Source: Acinetobacter sp. ANC 3903
GTDB taxonomy: Bacteria; Pseudomonadota; Gammaproteobacteria; Pseudomonadales; Moraxellaceae
Assembly (NCBI RefSeq): GCF_002135315.1
Contig: NZ_NEGA01000015.1
Location: forward strand, 26,441 to 90,440
DNA: 64,000 bases
Direction: 5' to 3'
Below the pieces are notes generated by a model that did no database searches, was not told the DNA's origin, and saw only the letters and a program-made list of their open reading frames with translations. Shown in pieces: positions 37,284-46,919 of the stretch. The first letter of the stretch is position 1. The number at the start of each line of letters is the position of its first letter. The position numbers and the translations under genes were made by a program.

Positions 37284-37826
37284 TTAAGCAACAGCTTGTT
37301 CGGGCTGCGATTTTTCATCTAATACCGACCAAATATCTAAGCCCAGGTCATTATGTAAATCTGGTAAATCCAGAAAAACACTTGCCCCTAAAACTTCATG
37401 TTTACATTTATTCACTAACTGTTTGACTGCTTTTAGCGTACCGCCAGTGGCTAACACATCATCCACAATAATGATTTTTTGCGCTTGGACATCAGCCGAC
37501 ATTTCCAGACGATCCATGCCATATTCCAGGCTATAACCGACACCAACCACTGGTGGAGGTAATTTTCCTGCTTTACGAACCAGCAATAAACCTTTACCCA
37601 AACGTTGCGCCAATAAACTTGCAAGTACAAAACCGCGTGCTTCAACCGCGACAAAACTGTCGACTTCTGCCAATTTTTCAGCAGGAATACTGGCAACTAA
37701 AGCATCAGTTAATAACTCAATGTTTCCCATAAATAATGGAGTCAAGTCATAAAAACAAATACCTGGTTTAGGGAAATCCTGAACAGTACGAATGTTAGAC
37801 CACAAAGTTGTAGACAGATTGCTCAT
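37284..37826 (-). CDS. apt: Adenine phosphoribosyltransferase
   Basis: Purine-salvage enzyme converting adenine and PRPP to AMP. 180 residues. FPKPGICFYDLTPLF at the N terminus, EARGFVLASLLAQRLGKGLL, and the PRPP-binding loop KIIIVDDVLATGGTLKAVKQ (about residues 117-136) are all present. Start ATG 37826. Separate transcript. Confidence 0.95.
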   Translation of the reverse strand: MSNLSTTLWSNIRTVQDFPKPGICFYDLTPLFMGNIELLTDALVASIPAEKLAEVDSFVAVEARGFVLASLLAQRLGKGLLLVRKAGKLPPPVVGVGYSLEYGMDRLEMSADVQAQKIIIVDDVLATGGTLKAVKQLVNKCKHEVLGASVFLDLPDLHNDLGLDIWSVLDEKSQPEQAVA

Positions 37827-38350
37827 GGGAGAAAAGTATTTTAAAAGAGAATATATGAATTTTAACGCTTTATTAGGCCTATGACCAGTCAGTGCTTACT
37901 TTTAAACCATAATAAAAATAATCACAAAATTATAAATTACTGATTTATTTAGTTAATTTTTTAAATAAATAATAGGTATAGATTTATCTAATCATAGAAT
38001 AACAAATACAGTATTTTTTTTCTGCACGACCTTAGTCTAAAAAGACTAATCCTTTCACTTTGCACAAACTCTGCTGCACAGCCCTCATTTAGCCATATAT
38101 TGATCTGGATGAATGACTTATATTGCTAAACTCACGCTTATTTCCTTATTTTAAAGACAAGTTTTGTCCTCCTCAGCAATTCTGCTTTCAAATTCTGCCC
38201 TTAAACTCCGATATTCGCTTTACATTAGCAATAGAACTGCGTAAAAATTTGCTTGAATATGTACATCGAAAGTCATATCAATCGGTTCATGCTGTATATA
38301 AAATTTTACTGACCGCATATTTTTGAAAAGTCAGTGTTTTGGAGAGTCAA
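37827..38350. other. AT-rich intergenic region upstream of rubA
   Basis: About 520 bases. I see no gene I trust; a TTG-started frame (38123-38326) has no coding features. It should contain the apt and rub promoters, which I cannot place. GGAGAG at 38341-38346 is the rubA ribosome-binding site. Confidence 0.5.
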
Positions 38351-38515
38351 ATGAAGAAATATCAATGCATCGTTTGTGGATGGATTTATGACGAAGCTGA
38401 AGGTTGGCCACAAGATGGCATTGTCGCGGGTACAAAATGGGAAGATATTCCGGATGACTGGACTTGCCCAGACTGTGGTGTATCAAAAGTTGATTTTGAA
38501 ATGGTAGAAATCTAA
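38351..38515 (+). CDS. rubA: Rubredoxin
   Basis: 54-residue redox protein with one iron held by four Cys in two CxxCG-type knuckles: [15 protein letters not shown] and [10 protein letters not shown]. The spacing and the [16 protein letters not shown] loop match AlkG-type rubredoxins that pass electrons from rubredoxin reductase to alkane hydroxylase. In ADP1, RubA and RubB are required for growth on alkanes. Start ATG 38351 after GGAGAG. First gene of rubA-rubB-estB-oxyR. The alkane hydroxylase gene is not in the window. Confidence 0.97.
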   Translation: MKKYQCIVCGWIYDEAEGWPQDGIVAGTKWEDIPDDWTCPDCGVSKVDFEMVEI

Positions 38516-38526
38516 TTATTGATACT

Positions 38527-38553
38527 AAAGACCATAGTGAATGGTCTTTTTTT
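38527..38553 (+). terminator. Terminator-like hairpin between rubA and rubB
   Basis: AAAGACCAT/ATGGTCTTT with a 5-base loop and T7, inside the reported operon. It may attenuate transcription, so that rubA is made in excess over rubB. Confidence 0.75.
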
Positions 38554-38588
38554 ACGTCTTATTAAAGAAAAACAGTCTGGAGAATAAT

Positions 38589-39767
38589 ATGCATCCTATC
38601 GTCATCATTGGTTCTGGTATGGCCGGCTATACCGCAGCACGTGAATTTCGCAAGCTTAATCCCGAGCATGAGCTGGTCATGATCTGTGCAGATGATGCGG
38701 TAAACTATGCCAAACCGACGCTTTCAAATGCCTTAGTCGGCAACAAGGCACCTGAGCAAATTGCCTTGGGCGATGCAGCTAAAATGGCAACGCAACTGAA
38801 TATGCGTATTGAAACCAATACCTGGGTAAAAGAAATTCAAGCAGCCCAACATCAGCTTATTTTAGAAAAAGATGGCCAACAAAGTATTCAGCCTTATGCC
38901 AAGCTGGTTCTTGCGGTGGGTGCTCATCCGGTTCGCGTAGCCATTGCAGGTGATGGCAGTGATGACATTCATGTGGTCAACAATTTAGAGGACTACAAGG
39001 CATTCCGTAAGAATCTGGATCAACATCACGACAAACGTGTGGTGATTCTGGGTGCCGGTCTGATTGGCTGCGAATTTGCCAATGACCTGCAAAATACCGA
39101 CCACAAAGTGATCGTGATTGATTTGGCACCTCAACCTTTGGGTCGCTTATTGCCAGGCCATGTTGCAACATCCTTCCAGGAAAAACTTGAAGATATTGGT
39201 ATTCACTTTGAACTGGGTACTACCGTTGAAAAAGTACTGAAAGTTGAAAATGGCGATTATCAAATTACATTAGCCAATGGTCATTCGGTGGTTGCCGACA
39301 TTGTGCTTTCTGCGATTGGTTTACACCCAAGTCTGGAATTAGCGAAAACTGCGGATATTCATTGCAGTCGCGGCATTTTGACCAATAGTCATCTGGAAAC
39401 CAGTCAGCCTGATATCTATGCGATTGGCGACTGTGCTGAAGTGAATGGTTTGTTGTTGCCTTATGTGATGCCCATCATGCAACAAGCCCGCGCTTTAGCT
39501 AAAACCTTGAACGGTGAAAAAACCCATGTTCACTATCCAGCGATGCCAGTTGCGGTAAAAACGCCTGCGGCTCCTCTGACGGTACTTCCTGCACCTGTAG
39601 ACGTTGAAGTCACTTGGGAAACTGAAGAACTTGAAGATGGCATGATTGCCAAAGCCTTGGACAATCAAAACACCTTGCGTGGTTTTGTCTTATTGGGCGC
39701 TACTGCAGCAAAGCAGCGTTTAGCTTTGACCAAGCAAGTTCCTGACTTGATTCCTGCTGCAGTTTAA
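38589..39767 (+). CDS. rubB: Rubredoxin reductase
   Basis: 392-residue FAD- and NAD(P)H-binding enzyme that reduces rubredoxin. FAD site IVIIGSGMAGYTAAREFRKL (about residues 4-23), NADH site VVILGAGLIGCEFANDL (about 147-163) and the second FAD motif PDIYAIGDCAEVNG (about 275). The start ATG 38589 is preferred to an in-frame upstream ATG at 38541 because GGAG lies just upstream and the FAD motif begins at residue 4. Confidence 0.95.
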   Translation: MHPIVIIGSGMAGYTAAREFRKLNPEHELVMICADDAVNYAKPTLSNALVGNKAPEQIALGDAAKMATQLNMRIETNTWVKEIQAAQHQLILEKDGQQSIQPYAKLVLAVGAHPVRVAIAGDGSDDIHVVNNLEDYKAFRKNLDQHHDKRVVILGAGLIGCEFANDLQNTDHKVIVIDLAPQPLGRLLPGHVATSFQEKLEDIGIHFELGTTVEKVLKVENGDYQITLANGHSVVADIVLSAIGLHPSLELAKTADIHCSRGILTNSHLETSQPDIYAIGDCAEVNGLLLPYVMPIMQQARALAKTLNGEKTHVHYPAMPVAVKTPAAPLTVLPAPVDVEVTWETEELEDGMIAKALDNQNTLRGFVLLGATAAKQRLALTKQVPDLIPAAV

Positions 39768-39778
39768 GGTTTTAATAC

Positions 39779-39810
39779 AAGGACATTTTTTCAACAAAAT
39801 GTCCTTTTTT
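39779..39810 (+). terminator. Terminator-like hairpin between rubB and estB
   Basis: AAGGACATTTT/AAAATGTCCTT with a 6-base loop and T6, ending just before the ribosome-binding site of the esterase gene. Second such hairpin in this operon. Confidence 0.72.
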
Positions 39811-39822
39811 AGGAAAACAACA

Positions 39823-40767
39823 ATGAATAGCGCACTCAATTTTACCGGCTCTCCCTATACTTCATTTATGCATGAAACTAAAGTCAACTTAGGTAATGGT
39901 GTTGAACTGCATGTTGAAATGGGTGGAAATCCTGAACATCCTGCCATCATGCTGATTATGGGTTTAGGTGCGCAAATGTTGTTTTGGCCTGATTTTTTTT
40001 GCAAATCACTGATTGATCAGGGTTATCGGGTAATTCGTTATGACAACCGCGATATTGGTTTATCCTCTAAAATCCGTCATTCAGGCCCACGACTCAACAC
40101 CTTGAAATTAATGGGTCGTTTTGTCTTAGGTCTGGAAAATCAGGGTGCACCTTATAACTTATATGATATGGCAGAAGATGCCGCGCTACTGATTGATCAT
40201 TTGGGACTGGAACAAGTCTCTGTGATTGGCGCTTCCATGGGCGGCATGATTGCACAGATTCTGGCAGCCAAACATCCGCAGAAAGTCAGCAACTTAGGCT
40301 TAATGTTTACCAGCAACAACCAACCATTGTTACCGCCGCCTTTTCCTAAGCAGCTGTTTAGCCTGATTGGCAGACCTGAATCGACTGACGAAGAAGGCAT
40401 TGTGAATCATAGCGTAAAAGTATTTAACATTATTGGTTCCCCTGGATACATCAACCAACTGGAAATTATTCAGACTGCGCGCAAATTATATCGACGAAGT
40501 TATTATCCAGCGGGTGTACTTCAACAGTTTTTAGCAATATTATGTACAGGTTCTTTGCTACAATTGAGTAAGCAAATTCAGCAACCTACCCTGGTGGTAC
40601 ATGGCTCTCGTGATCGTTTACTGCCACCGAGTCATGGCAAAGCAGTTGCAAAGGCAATTACTGATGCGAAATTTGAATTAATTGATGGAATGGGGCATGA
40701 TATCCCACCACATTTTATTCCCTATCTTAGCGGATTATTTGCTGATCACTTTAAATCAAAACATTAG
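39823..40767 (+). CDS. estB: Alpha/beta hydrolase, EstB-type esterase
   Basis: 314-residue serine hydrolase. Nucleophile in SVIGASMGGMIAQIL (GxSxG), oxyanion region IMLIMGLGAQMLFWP, characteristic RYDNRDIGLSSK, Asp in GSRDRLLPP and His in DGMGHDIPPH. It occupies the position of estB, reported in the rub operon of ADP1. The start ATG 39823 follows AGGAAAACAACA and is preferred over 39799. It stops six bases before oxyR, so the last two genes are cotranscribed. Confidence 0.88.
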   Translation: MNSALNFTGSPYTSFMHETKVNLGNGVELHVEMGGNPEHPAIMLIMGLGAQMLFWPDFFCKSLIDQGYRVIRYDNRDIGLSSKIRHSGPRLNTLKLMGRFVLGLENQGAPYNLYDMAEDAALLIDHLGLEQVSVIGASMGGMIAQILAAKHPQKVSNLGLMFTSNNQPLLPPPFPKQLFSLIGRPESTDEEGIVNHSVKVFNIIGSPGYINQLEIIQTARKLYRRSYYPAGVLQQFLAILCTGSLLQLSKQIQQPTLVVHGSRDRLLPPSHGKAVAKAITDAKFELIDGMGHDIPPHFIPYLSGLFADHFKSKH

Positions 40768-40773
40768 GACACT

Positions 40774-41679
40774 ATGGCTGCATTACCATCTTTAAGACAG
40801 CTGTCATACCTCGTTACACTGTCTGAAACGCTGCATTTTACTGAAGCTGCGCGCCGTTCATTTGTGACCCAGTCGACTTTATCAGGCGGGATCATGGAAT
40901 TAGAGCGTTTGCTAGGTGGAGTCCTCGTTGAACGCGACCGCCAAAATGTACGTTTAACTCCGCTTGGCGAACAGGTTGTTGCCCGAGCCCGTGTTCTATT
41001 GGCAGATGCACAAGACCTGATGCGTTTAAGTCGTGAAATGAGCGAACCGTTAACGGGTGATTTGCATTTAGGGATTATCCCTACGATTGCACCTTTTATT
41101 TTGTCGCAACTTCTAGATGAAGTGCATAAGCAGCTTCCTAAAATTCAGCTGCACTTGCACGAAGCACAAAGTGAAAAAATTGTCGAAAAACTAGAACACG
41201 GCAATTTAGACATGATCGTGTTGGCATTGCCTTTTGACACGCGTGGTTTAAAAGTTACCGAGATTTCAAAAGAAAGCTTGTATTTGGTTTACCATAAAGC
41301 TGACCAGAATGCCCAGAATGCCCGCAGTTTAGATGATCTGGATTTATCCCGCTTAGTATTACTTGAAGAAGGCCATTGCTTACGCAATCATGTATTAAGT
41401 GCCTGCCCAATAGGTGAGCGTAAAAATGATCATCGCTTAAAAGCAAGTTCATTACCTACATTGGTAGAAATGGTTTCTTCAGACTTGGGCTTTACCCTGC
41501 TTCCTGAAATTGCACTTCATACCAATATGATTAAAGCCAATCCAGATCTAGTGGTGAAACCGATAGAAGCAGCGCCAAGTCGCACCCTCGCCTTGCTGAC
41601 ACGTAAGAGTACGCCACTACAAAGCGAGTTCGATGTACTGCTGCAGATTTTGCAAAAAATCACGCAAAATCCTCATTAA
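40774..41679 (+). CDS. oxyR: Hydrogen-peroxide-responsive regulator OxyR
   Basis: 301-residue LysR-type activator. N-terminal helix-turn-helix LHFTEAARRSFVTQSTLSGG (about residues 19-38). The redox Cys pair is conserved: Cys202 and Cys211 in GHCLRNHVLSACPIGE, nine apart as in E. coli Cys199/Cys208. Peroxide oxidation to the disulfide activates genes such as catalase and alkyl hydroperoxide reductase. Start six bases after estB with AGGA upstream. Last gene of the rub operon, with a terminator at 41695. Confidence 0.95.
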   Translation: MAALPSLRQLSYLVTLSETLHFTEAARRSFVTQSTLSGGIMELERLLGGVLVERDRQNVRLTPLGEQVVARARVLLADAQDLMRLSREMSEPLTGDLHLGIIPTIAPFILSQLLDEVHKQLPKIQLHLHEAQSEKIVEKLEHGNLDMIVLALPFDTRGLKVTEISKESLYLVYHKADQNAQNARSLDDLDLSRLVLLEEGHCLRNHVLSACPIGERKNDHRLKASSLPTLVEMVSSDLGFTLLPEIALHTNMIKANPDLVVKPIEAAPSRTLALLTRKSTPLQSEFDVLLQILQKITQNPH

Positions 41680-41694
41680 AAGATTCAGTCGATG

Positions 41695-41719
41695 AAAAGG
41701 AGCAACCGCTCCTTTTTTT
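41695..41719 (+). terminator. Terminator of the rub operon
   Basis: AAAAGGAGC/GCTCCTTTT hairpin with an AACC loop and a T7 tract. Confidence 0.9.
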
Positions 41720-42349
41720 ATGCTCGAATAAAAGTATCCAGGCTCATTTTCCAATGTCATGCCCTATTTTTTTCATAAAAAAGGTTTACCACTCGAATAA
41801 ACCTGATTTGAAGCAAATGCACAACCTCTCATACATGGATGAAATGAGAAATCTTTCTTTCTTCGACAACTTGCATACTTCTTTACTAAGGAGCTTGCAA
41901 GAAGTGAACTTATTTTAGGTCACTGTTTATGTGCTTTATATCCCTGATAATAGGTATTTTTAGCCTAAAAATAGAATAAAAAATTCAAAAAATGGCTGAT
42001 CTAGATGAATAAACCATGAAAGGTAAAATATTATATTCCTTAGCGTTGGAATAGCATTTTTTAATAAAACTCATAAAAAGTGCCTTTAGACTAAACGGTT
42101 AAAATTACTTTTAGTATCACTGTAATTAGGGATTTTTTTAATTTTTATATAAAACGAATTTATTTTGAACAAAAAACAACTCGATAACAACCAGATCATA
42201 ATAAAAGTAATTTTTATTTAAATATATTTATTGTACAGATACTTAAATTTACTTTAATTGTATAAATTCACTAGTTTGGGGATAGTCGTTTCATTGATTT
42301 TATAGCAAAGTGACCAGATAAAATACAAATCCAGTGTGAGTACAATCTT
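41720..42349. other. Long AT-rich intergenic region
   Basis: About 630 bases with no gene that I can support. One small inverted repeat AGGTTTA/TAAACCT (41782-41804) is visible. The last 250 bases are very AT-rich and probably hold the promoter of the receiver gene. Confidence 0.5.
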
Positions 42350-42832
42350 GTGGGTGAACTAACATTACCCGTTCCCATCATGATGATCGAGGATCAACCT
42401 GCTTTTAAGCATAGATTAGACATGATTCTAATGGGATTGGGCTATCCGACAGAATTAATGATCAGCACCCAAAATCTTGCCGAAGCTGAAGCATGGTTGC
42501 AACAGCATTTGCCCAACATGATTTTTATTGATCTGGAACTGAACTCCCCAGCAAAGCTACGCTTTATAAAACAGCTGAAACAAATCCATGCAGATAGCTA
42601 TGTAATTGCAATATTAACTGAACAGCACACCACATTACTCTTCGATGCCATTCAGTCGGGTACACAAGGCTATGTTTTTCATCATCATACTGAAGCAGAA
42701 ATGATCAATAACATTAAAAGTATTCTACGTGGAGGTGCTCCTCTTCATCACAATTTGGCCCAATATATTTTGTCTCGTCAGACTCAATATAGTGAAAACA
42801 AATCCGAGCTGGAGGATTTGTCCGTAGATTAA
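42350..42832 (+). CDS. Atypical receiver-only protein
   Basis: A 160-residue response-regulator receiver domain. The acidic pocket is in VPIMMIEDQPAFKH, the phosphoacceptor Asp in MIFIDLELN and the Thr in AILTEQ. The conserved Lys of GYLLK-type loops is replaced by His (QGYVFHHHTEAEM). The SILRGGAPLHHNLAQYIL linker is typical of LuxR/NarL regulators, but no helix-turn-helix follows; the protein ends SELEDLSVD. It may be a truncated regulator or a receiver that works by protein contact. Start GTG 42350. No histidine kinase nearby. Confidence 0.75.
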   Translation: MGELTLPVPIMMIEDQPAFKHRLDMILMGLGYPTELMISTQNLAEAEAWLQQHLPNMIFIDLELNSPAKLRFIKQLKQIHADSYVIAILTEQHTTLLFDAIQSGTQGYVFHHHTEAEMINNIKSILRGGAPLHHNLAQYILSRQTQYSENKSELEDLSVD

Positions 42833-42836
42833 AAAC

Positions 42837-42864
42837 AATCAAGGAGTCCAAAGACTCCTTGATT
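42837..42864. terminator. Bidirectional terminator, receiver gene and ppk1
   Basis: Perfect 12-bp arms AATCAAGGAGTC/GACTCCTTGATT with a CAAA loop between convergent genes. Confidence 0.8.
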
Positions 42865-42888
42865 TGATGTTACCAAGGCTGGTCTAAA

Positions 42889-44970
42889 TTATTTGATCAT
42901 CTCTAATAATATCCGCTGTGCATTATGTGCTGCTTCCCCTTCAGCGACTTGCGCACGTAACCAGGTGCCATCACTTTGCAGCAACCATGCTTGCTGGTTA
43001 TCTTTTAAATAATTCAGTAAACCTTGTTGGTAAATGCGTTTTTTCAATGCTGAGTCTTCAACCGGGAAACATGCTTCCACTCGGTTGAACAGGTTACGGT
43101 CCATCCAGTCCGCACTTGAACAGTAAATCCGACTGTCACCACCATTTAAGAAGTAATAGACACGAGTATGTTCAAGGAAACGTCCGACAATGGAACGTAC
43201 CCGAATATTTTCCGACAAACCTGCCAAACCAGGACGTAGGCAGCAGATAGAACGAATAATTAAATCAATTTTCACCCCGGCTTGAGAGGCTTCGTATAAT
43301 TTATTAATCAGCTGCATTTCCGTTAAGGCATTGACCTTGACAATAATTTGCGCAGGTTTACCGGCTTTGGCATTGGCAATTTCATCATCAATAAAATTAA
43401 CCAGCTGTGCGTGCAGGGTAAAAGGAGCATGCAATAACTTCTTCAGTTTTGCCATTTTCCCCATACCGGTCAGTTCCTGAAAAATGCGGTGCACATCTTC
43501 ACACAATTCTTTATCTGTGGTTAATAAGCCATAATCAGTATAGATACGGGCATTACCGGCATGATAGTTACCGGTACCCAAATGCACATAGCGCACCAGC
43601 TTATTGTTTTCACGGCGTACCACCAGAATCATTTTGGCATGGGTTTTATAACCGACAATTCCATATACCACCACCGCCCCGGCTTCTTGCAGTACATTGG
43701 CCACTTCAATATTGGATTCTTCATCAAAACGGGCACGGAGTTCAATCACGGCCGTCACTTCCTTGCCATTACGTGCTGCTTCTGCCAAGACCTGTACAAT
43801 TTCAGAATCTGCTCCACTACGGTACAAAGTTTGCTTGATCGCGAGCACTTGCGGATCACGTGCTGCTTCACGCAGCAAATTAATCACTGGGGCAAAGGAT
43901 TCAAAGGGATGATGGAGTAAAATATCCTGCTTCTGCATGGCAGAAAAAATATTTTCAGATTTTTTCAGGACTTTAGGAATAATCGGTGTATGTGAATCAT
44001 AACGTAAATGTGGACGTTTAAAATTCGACAATAAACGGGCAAGGTTTACCGGACCTGCTACCTTGTAAAGCTGTTCTTTGTCGAGATCGAATTCATCCAG
44101 CAAATATTCGTAGATATGTTCGGGACAATTCTGAGTCACTTCCAAGCGTACTGCACGGCCAAAACGGCGCGAGTTCAACTCACCTTTTAAAGCTTTGGCT
44201 AAATCTTCGACATCTTCATTTAAAGCTAAATCTGCATTACGCGTAACACGGAATTGATAGCAACCTGTCGCCGTCATACCGGGGAATAAATCTGAAACAT
44301 GCTCATGAATAATGGCGGATAACATCACATGATGCTCTTTGCCATCAGTGAGTTCATCCGGTAAGCGTACTACACGCGGCAATGAACGCGGTGCAGGAAC
44401 TACAGCCAAATCAATCTGACGACCAAAGGCATCCTTACCTTCCAGCGTGACAATAAAGTTTAGGCTTTTGTTCACCAAACGCGGGAAAGGATGGGCCGGA
44501 TCAAGGCTGATTGGGGTCAGTACAGGAGCGACTTGCTCTTGAAAATACTTTTTAATCCAGGCAGATTGAGCAGGTGTGAGTTCTCCACGGCGCAAGAAAC
44601 AGATGTCTTCTTCACGCAGTTTCGGTAGAATTTCTTCATTTAAAATACGGTATTGGCGCTCAATCGCATCATGGGCAGTTTTGGAAATACTGTCCAGCAC
44701 CTGCTTAGGCGTTAGACCGTCCGGGGTATGGCTCTCATTACCTAAATCCAGTTGCTCCATCATCCCGGCAACACGAATTTCAAAAAATTCATCCAGATTA
44801 CGGGAAAAAATAAGCAGGAAATTCATCCGGTCAAGCAAAGGATGTAAAGGATCGACCGCTTGTTCCAATACCCGCAAATGGAAGTCGAGAATAGAAAGCT
44901 CACGATTAATGTAGCGATCATTATATGCATATTCTATTTGCGCCGGAGTCGTATTAGCAGCCGTATTCAT
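42889..44970 (-). CDS. ppk1: Polyphosphate kinase 1
   Basis: 693-residue enzyme that makes polyphosphate from ATP. The N-terminal helical domain begins [20 protein letters not shown]. The phosphohistidine region reads [20 protein letters not shown] (about residues 448-467), and the second HKD-like motif is [20 protein letters not shown] near the C terminus. ADP1 ppk has been reported to be induced by phosphate starvation, and a Pho-box-like sequence lies 48-65 bp before this start. ATG 44970 after GGTTAGGGT. Confidence 0.96.
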   Translation of the reverse strand: MNTAANTTPAQIEYAYNDRYINRELSILDFHLRVLEQAVDPLHPLLDRMNFLLIFSRNLDEFFEIRVAGMMEQLDLGNESHTPDGLTPKQVLDSISKTAHDAIERQYRILNEEILPKLREEDICFLRRGELTPAQSAWIKKYFQEQVAPVLTPISLDPAHPFPRLVNKSLNFIVTLEGKDAFGRQIDLAVVPAPRSLPRVVRLPDELTDGKEHHVMLSAIIHEHVSDLFPGMTATGCYQFRVTRNADLALNEDVEDLAKALKGELNSRRFGRAVRLEVTQNCPEHIYEYLLDEFDLDKEQLYKVAGPVNLARLLSNFKRPHLRYDSHTPIIPKVLKKSENIFSAMQKQDILLHHPFESFAPVINLLREAARDPQVLAIKQTLYRSGADSEIVQVLAEAARNGKEVTAVIELRARFDEESNIEVANVLQEAGAVVVYGIVGYKTHAKMILVVRRENNKLVRYVHLGTGNYHAGNARIYTDYGLLTTDKELCEDVHRIFQELTGMGKMAKLKKLLHAPFTLHAQLVNFIDDEIANAKAGKPAQIIVKVNALTEMQLINKLYEASQAGVKIDLIIRSICCLRPGLAGLSENIRVRSIVGRFLEHTRVYYFLNGGDSRIYCSSADWMDRNLFNRVEACFPVEDSALKKRIYQQGLLNYLKDNQQAWLLQSDGTWLRAQVAEGEAAHNAQRILLEMIK

Positions 44971-45017
44971 ACCCTAACCTGTGATTATTCGAAAGTAGTC
45001 CGTATCTTCATAAGTAT

Positions 45018-45035
45018 GCTTCAAATTTATGACAA
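45018..45035 (-). promoter_or_regulatory. Pho-box-like site upstream of ppk1
   Basis: Read leftward: TTGTCATAAATTTGAAGC. Against the PhoB consensus as I remember it (CTGTCATAAATCTGTCAC) 13 of 18 positions agree; the first half-site is near perfect. Its position 48-65 bp before the start fits a promoter element. Confidence 0.6.
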
Positions 45036-45041
45036 TTTCAT

Positions 45042-45070
45042 AAAAAAAACCCAAATCACTGGGCTTTTTT
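45042..45070 (-). terminator. Terminator of mtgA
   Basis: CCCA/TGGG hairpin between A and T tracts, just after the mtgA stop; short stem but a long T run in the leftward direction. Confidence 0.7.
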
Positions 45071-45085
45071 AAAATAAATCCTAAA

Positions 45086-45760
45086 TTAGGGAATATGGCT
45101 GTAGCGCATATATTTTTGAATCATACGTTTACGATATTGCAGTTTTCTATCATCACGATGATCTTGATAATATTTAGGGTTGGGTAAAATGGCAGCGATA
45201 AATGCCGCCTGTTCACGCGATAAATTTTTAGAGCTCTTGCCAAAATAATGTCGGGTTGCCGCTTCTATCCCATAAATATTGTCACCGAACTCGACCGAGT
45301 TCAGATACACTTCCAGAATGCGCTGTTTTGACCACATCCGTTCCATCATCCAGGTTGCAACTGCTTCCTGTCCCTTACGCAAGAATGAACGCTTATTGTA
45401 TAAAAACAGGTTTTTGGCCAATTGCTGAGAAATGGTTGAACCACCCGCAACCACTTTGCCCTTATCTTTATTGCGTTCCAAGGCGAATTGCATGCCTTCC
45501 CAGTCAAAACCTTTATGCTGCAAAAATTTCCCGTCTTCCGCAGCAACCACGGCATGTTTCATATAATCACTGATTTGATCATAATCACGCCATTGGTGTT
45601 GAATCGGTTTCGAAGAGTCGGACCAGTAATCAAGACGCATCATCATGGTGGTATCGACCGGATGGGTTCGCCACCACATTAAACTTGCAAAAATCCAAAG
45701 TTGAACCAAAAGCACCAAACTGACAAGTATTAACAAACTACGAACAATAAAAGCTTTCAT
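45086..45760 (-). CDS. mtgA: Monofunctional peptidoglycan glycosyltransferase
   Basis: 224-residue membrane-anchored glycosyltransferase (GT51) that polymerises lipid II. One N-terminal helix ([20 protein letters not shown], residues 6-25), then the catalytic motif [20 protein letters not shown] with the conserved Glu, [17 protein letters not shown] and [18 protein letters not shown]. There is no transpeptidase domain. Start ATG 45760. Its terminator is shared with the ppk1 promoter region. Confidence 0.95.
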   Translation of the reverse strand: MKAFIVRSLLILVSLVLLVQLWIFASLMWWRTHPVDTTMMMRLDYWSDSSKPIQHQWRDYDQISDYMKHAVVAAEDGKFLQHKGFDWEGMQFALERNKDKGKVVAGGSTISQQLAKNLFLYNKRSFLRKGQEAVATWMMERMWSKQRILEVYLNSVEFGDNIYGIEAATRHYFGKSSKNLSREQAAFIAAILPNPKYYQDHRDDRKLQYRKRMIQKYMRYSHIP

Positions 45761-45839
45761 GTCAGTGAGTTACTCCAAAAATCTGTTTTTTTCGTGCTAA
45801 GCTTGAGGCTGAATATAGCAAAGATTATAAAAGAATAGC

Positions 45840-46652
45840 ATGGCCAAACTTTCTCCCCCTCCCATTCAAAGCAAACTCGATATCCAGCTTTGGTGGCTGA
45901 CAGCAGTTTTTATTGCCATCAATGTCGGTTTGTTTCTCTGGCAAGTCCTGAGCGGAGTCAATATTACTGCTCCAAGCCTGGTGGATGCTATTCATTGGGG
46001 AGCTGATTATGCACCTTTAACCTTTTTAGAGGAACCCACCCGCCTGTTTAGCAGCATGTTTTTTCATTTTGGCCTGATTCATTTAATGTTGAATATGTGG
46101 GCGCTGTATGTTTTTGGCAGCGTGGCAGAACAGCTTTTAGGCCGCTTTTATTATCTGGGTCTTTATATTCTTGCCGGCCTGATGGGCAGTTTACTCAGTG
46201 GCCTGATCGATATTCATAATACCTTTGAACTGCTGCAAAGTAATGATGCCAGCCTGCTTCCCACCGTGAGTGCCGGTGCATCGGGCGCAGTTATGGGCAT
46301 AGGCAGTGCATTGACGGTTTTATCCCTACTCCCTCTATTACCTAAGCAGCGCTTTATTTTAGATAAGAAAACCTTGCTGATGATTATGGGTATTAACCTG
46401 CTGATTGGCTTTACAATGACCGGAATTAACAATGCTGCACATATTGGCGGCATGCTGATGGGTGCCGTGCTCACAGCAATTTGGTATGTGGGACAACGAA
46501 TACATAAACCGAATTTGGCCTTTGTAGTAGGCATGGCGGTGGGCATCATCAGCTGCTATCTGCTGTATGCCTACTGCATGCAACAAGTGCAGATTCTGGA
46601 ACCGGTTTGGCGGCAAATATTGACTGCCATGCGGGCACAACTGCATTTTTAG
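45840..46652 (+). CDS. Rhomboid-family intramembrane serine protease
   Basis: A 270-residue polytopic membrane protein. The catalytic Ser is in SAGASGAVMGIGSAL (GxSG motif, about residue 143), its partner His in NNAAHIGGMLMG (about residue 200), and the HxxxN element is HFGLIHLMLNMWALYVFGSV. Seven membrane segments are likely. Substrate unknown. Monocistronic and one of two rhomboids in the window. Confidence 0.92.
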   Translation: MAKLSPPPIQSKLDIQLWWLTAVFIAINVGLFLWQVLSGVNITAPSLVDAIHWGADYAPLTFLEEPTRLFSSMFFHFGLIHLMLNMWALYVFGSVAEQLLGRFYYLGLYILAGLMGSLLSGLIDIHNTFELLQSNDASLLPTVSAGASGAVMGIGSALTVLSLLPLLPKQRFILDKKTLLMIMGINLLIGFTMTGINNAAHIGGMLMGAVLTAIWYVGQRIHKPNLAFVVGMAVGIISCYLLYAYCMQQVQILEPVWRQILTAMRAQLHF

Positions 46653-46783
46653 ATTTTCTTTAATAGACTTCTTTTATAAATCACAACATTCAATATTAGT
46701 TTTTCTAACTCAGCACTACCTCATTTGATTGTTTAAATTTTTATGTTTTCGTGTAGGTAAGCTTTCTACTTTTGAAAGGTCAA

Positions 46784-46818
46784 AATGAGGATCTCAAAAT
46801 ATATTTTGAGTCCGCAAG
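46784..46818 (+). repeat. Short palindromic repeat, copy 1
   Basis: ATGAGGATC, then the perfect palindrome CTCAAAATATATTTTGAG (46793-46810), then TCCGCAAG. A second copy with the same frame lies at 57195-57230. The two are on the same strand, both in intergenic space. Confidence 0.7.
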
Positions 46819-46829
46819 AAAAACCTTTT

Positions 46830-46919
46830 GTTTCCCATACACAACATCCTGAGCCAGTTTTAAGCACTGCTTTAAAATACAGCGCAAGGGATGGGAAACG
46901 TGTGGCATCCATGCCACAC
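46830..46919. repeat. Nested inverted repeats in intergenic space
   Basis: GTTTCCCAT (46830-46838) pairs with ATGGGAAAC (46891-46899), followed directly by GTGTGGCATCCATGCCACAC (46900-46919), a hairpin with 9-bp arms. It lies right after repeat copy 1. The combination could be part of a small mobile repeat or an RNA; no gene overlaps. The remaining bases to 47054 show nothing else. Confidence 0.7.

Noticed and set aside
38123..38326. TTG-started frame of 67 codons upstream of rubA
   Set aside because: No ribosome-binding site, no recognisable motif, poor start codon.
43449..43920. Plus-strand frames of 119-129 codons within ppk1
   Set aside because: Antisense shadows; ppk1 motifs are on the other strand.
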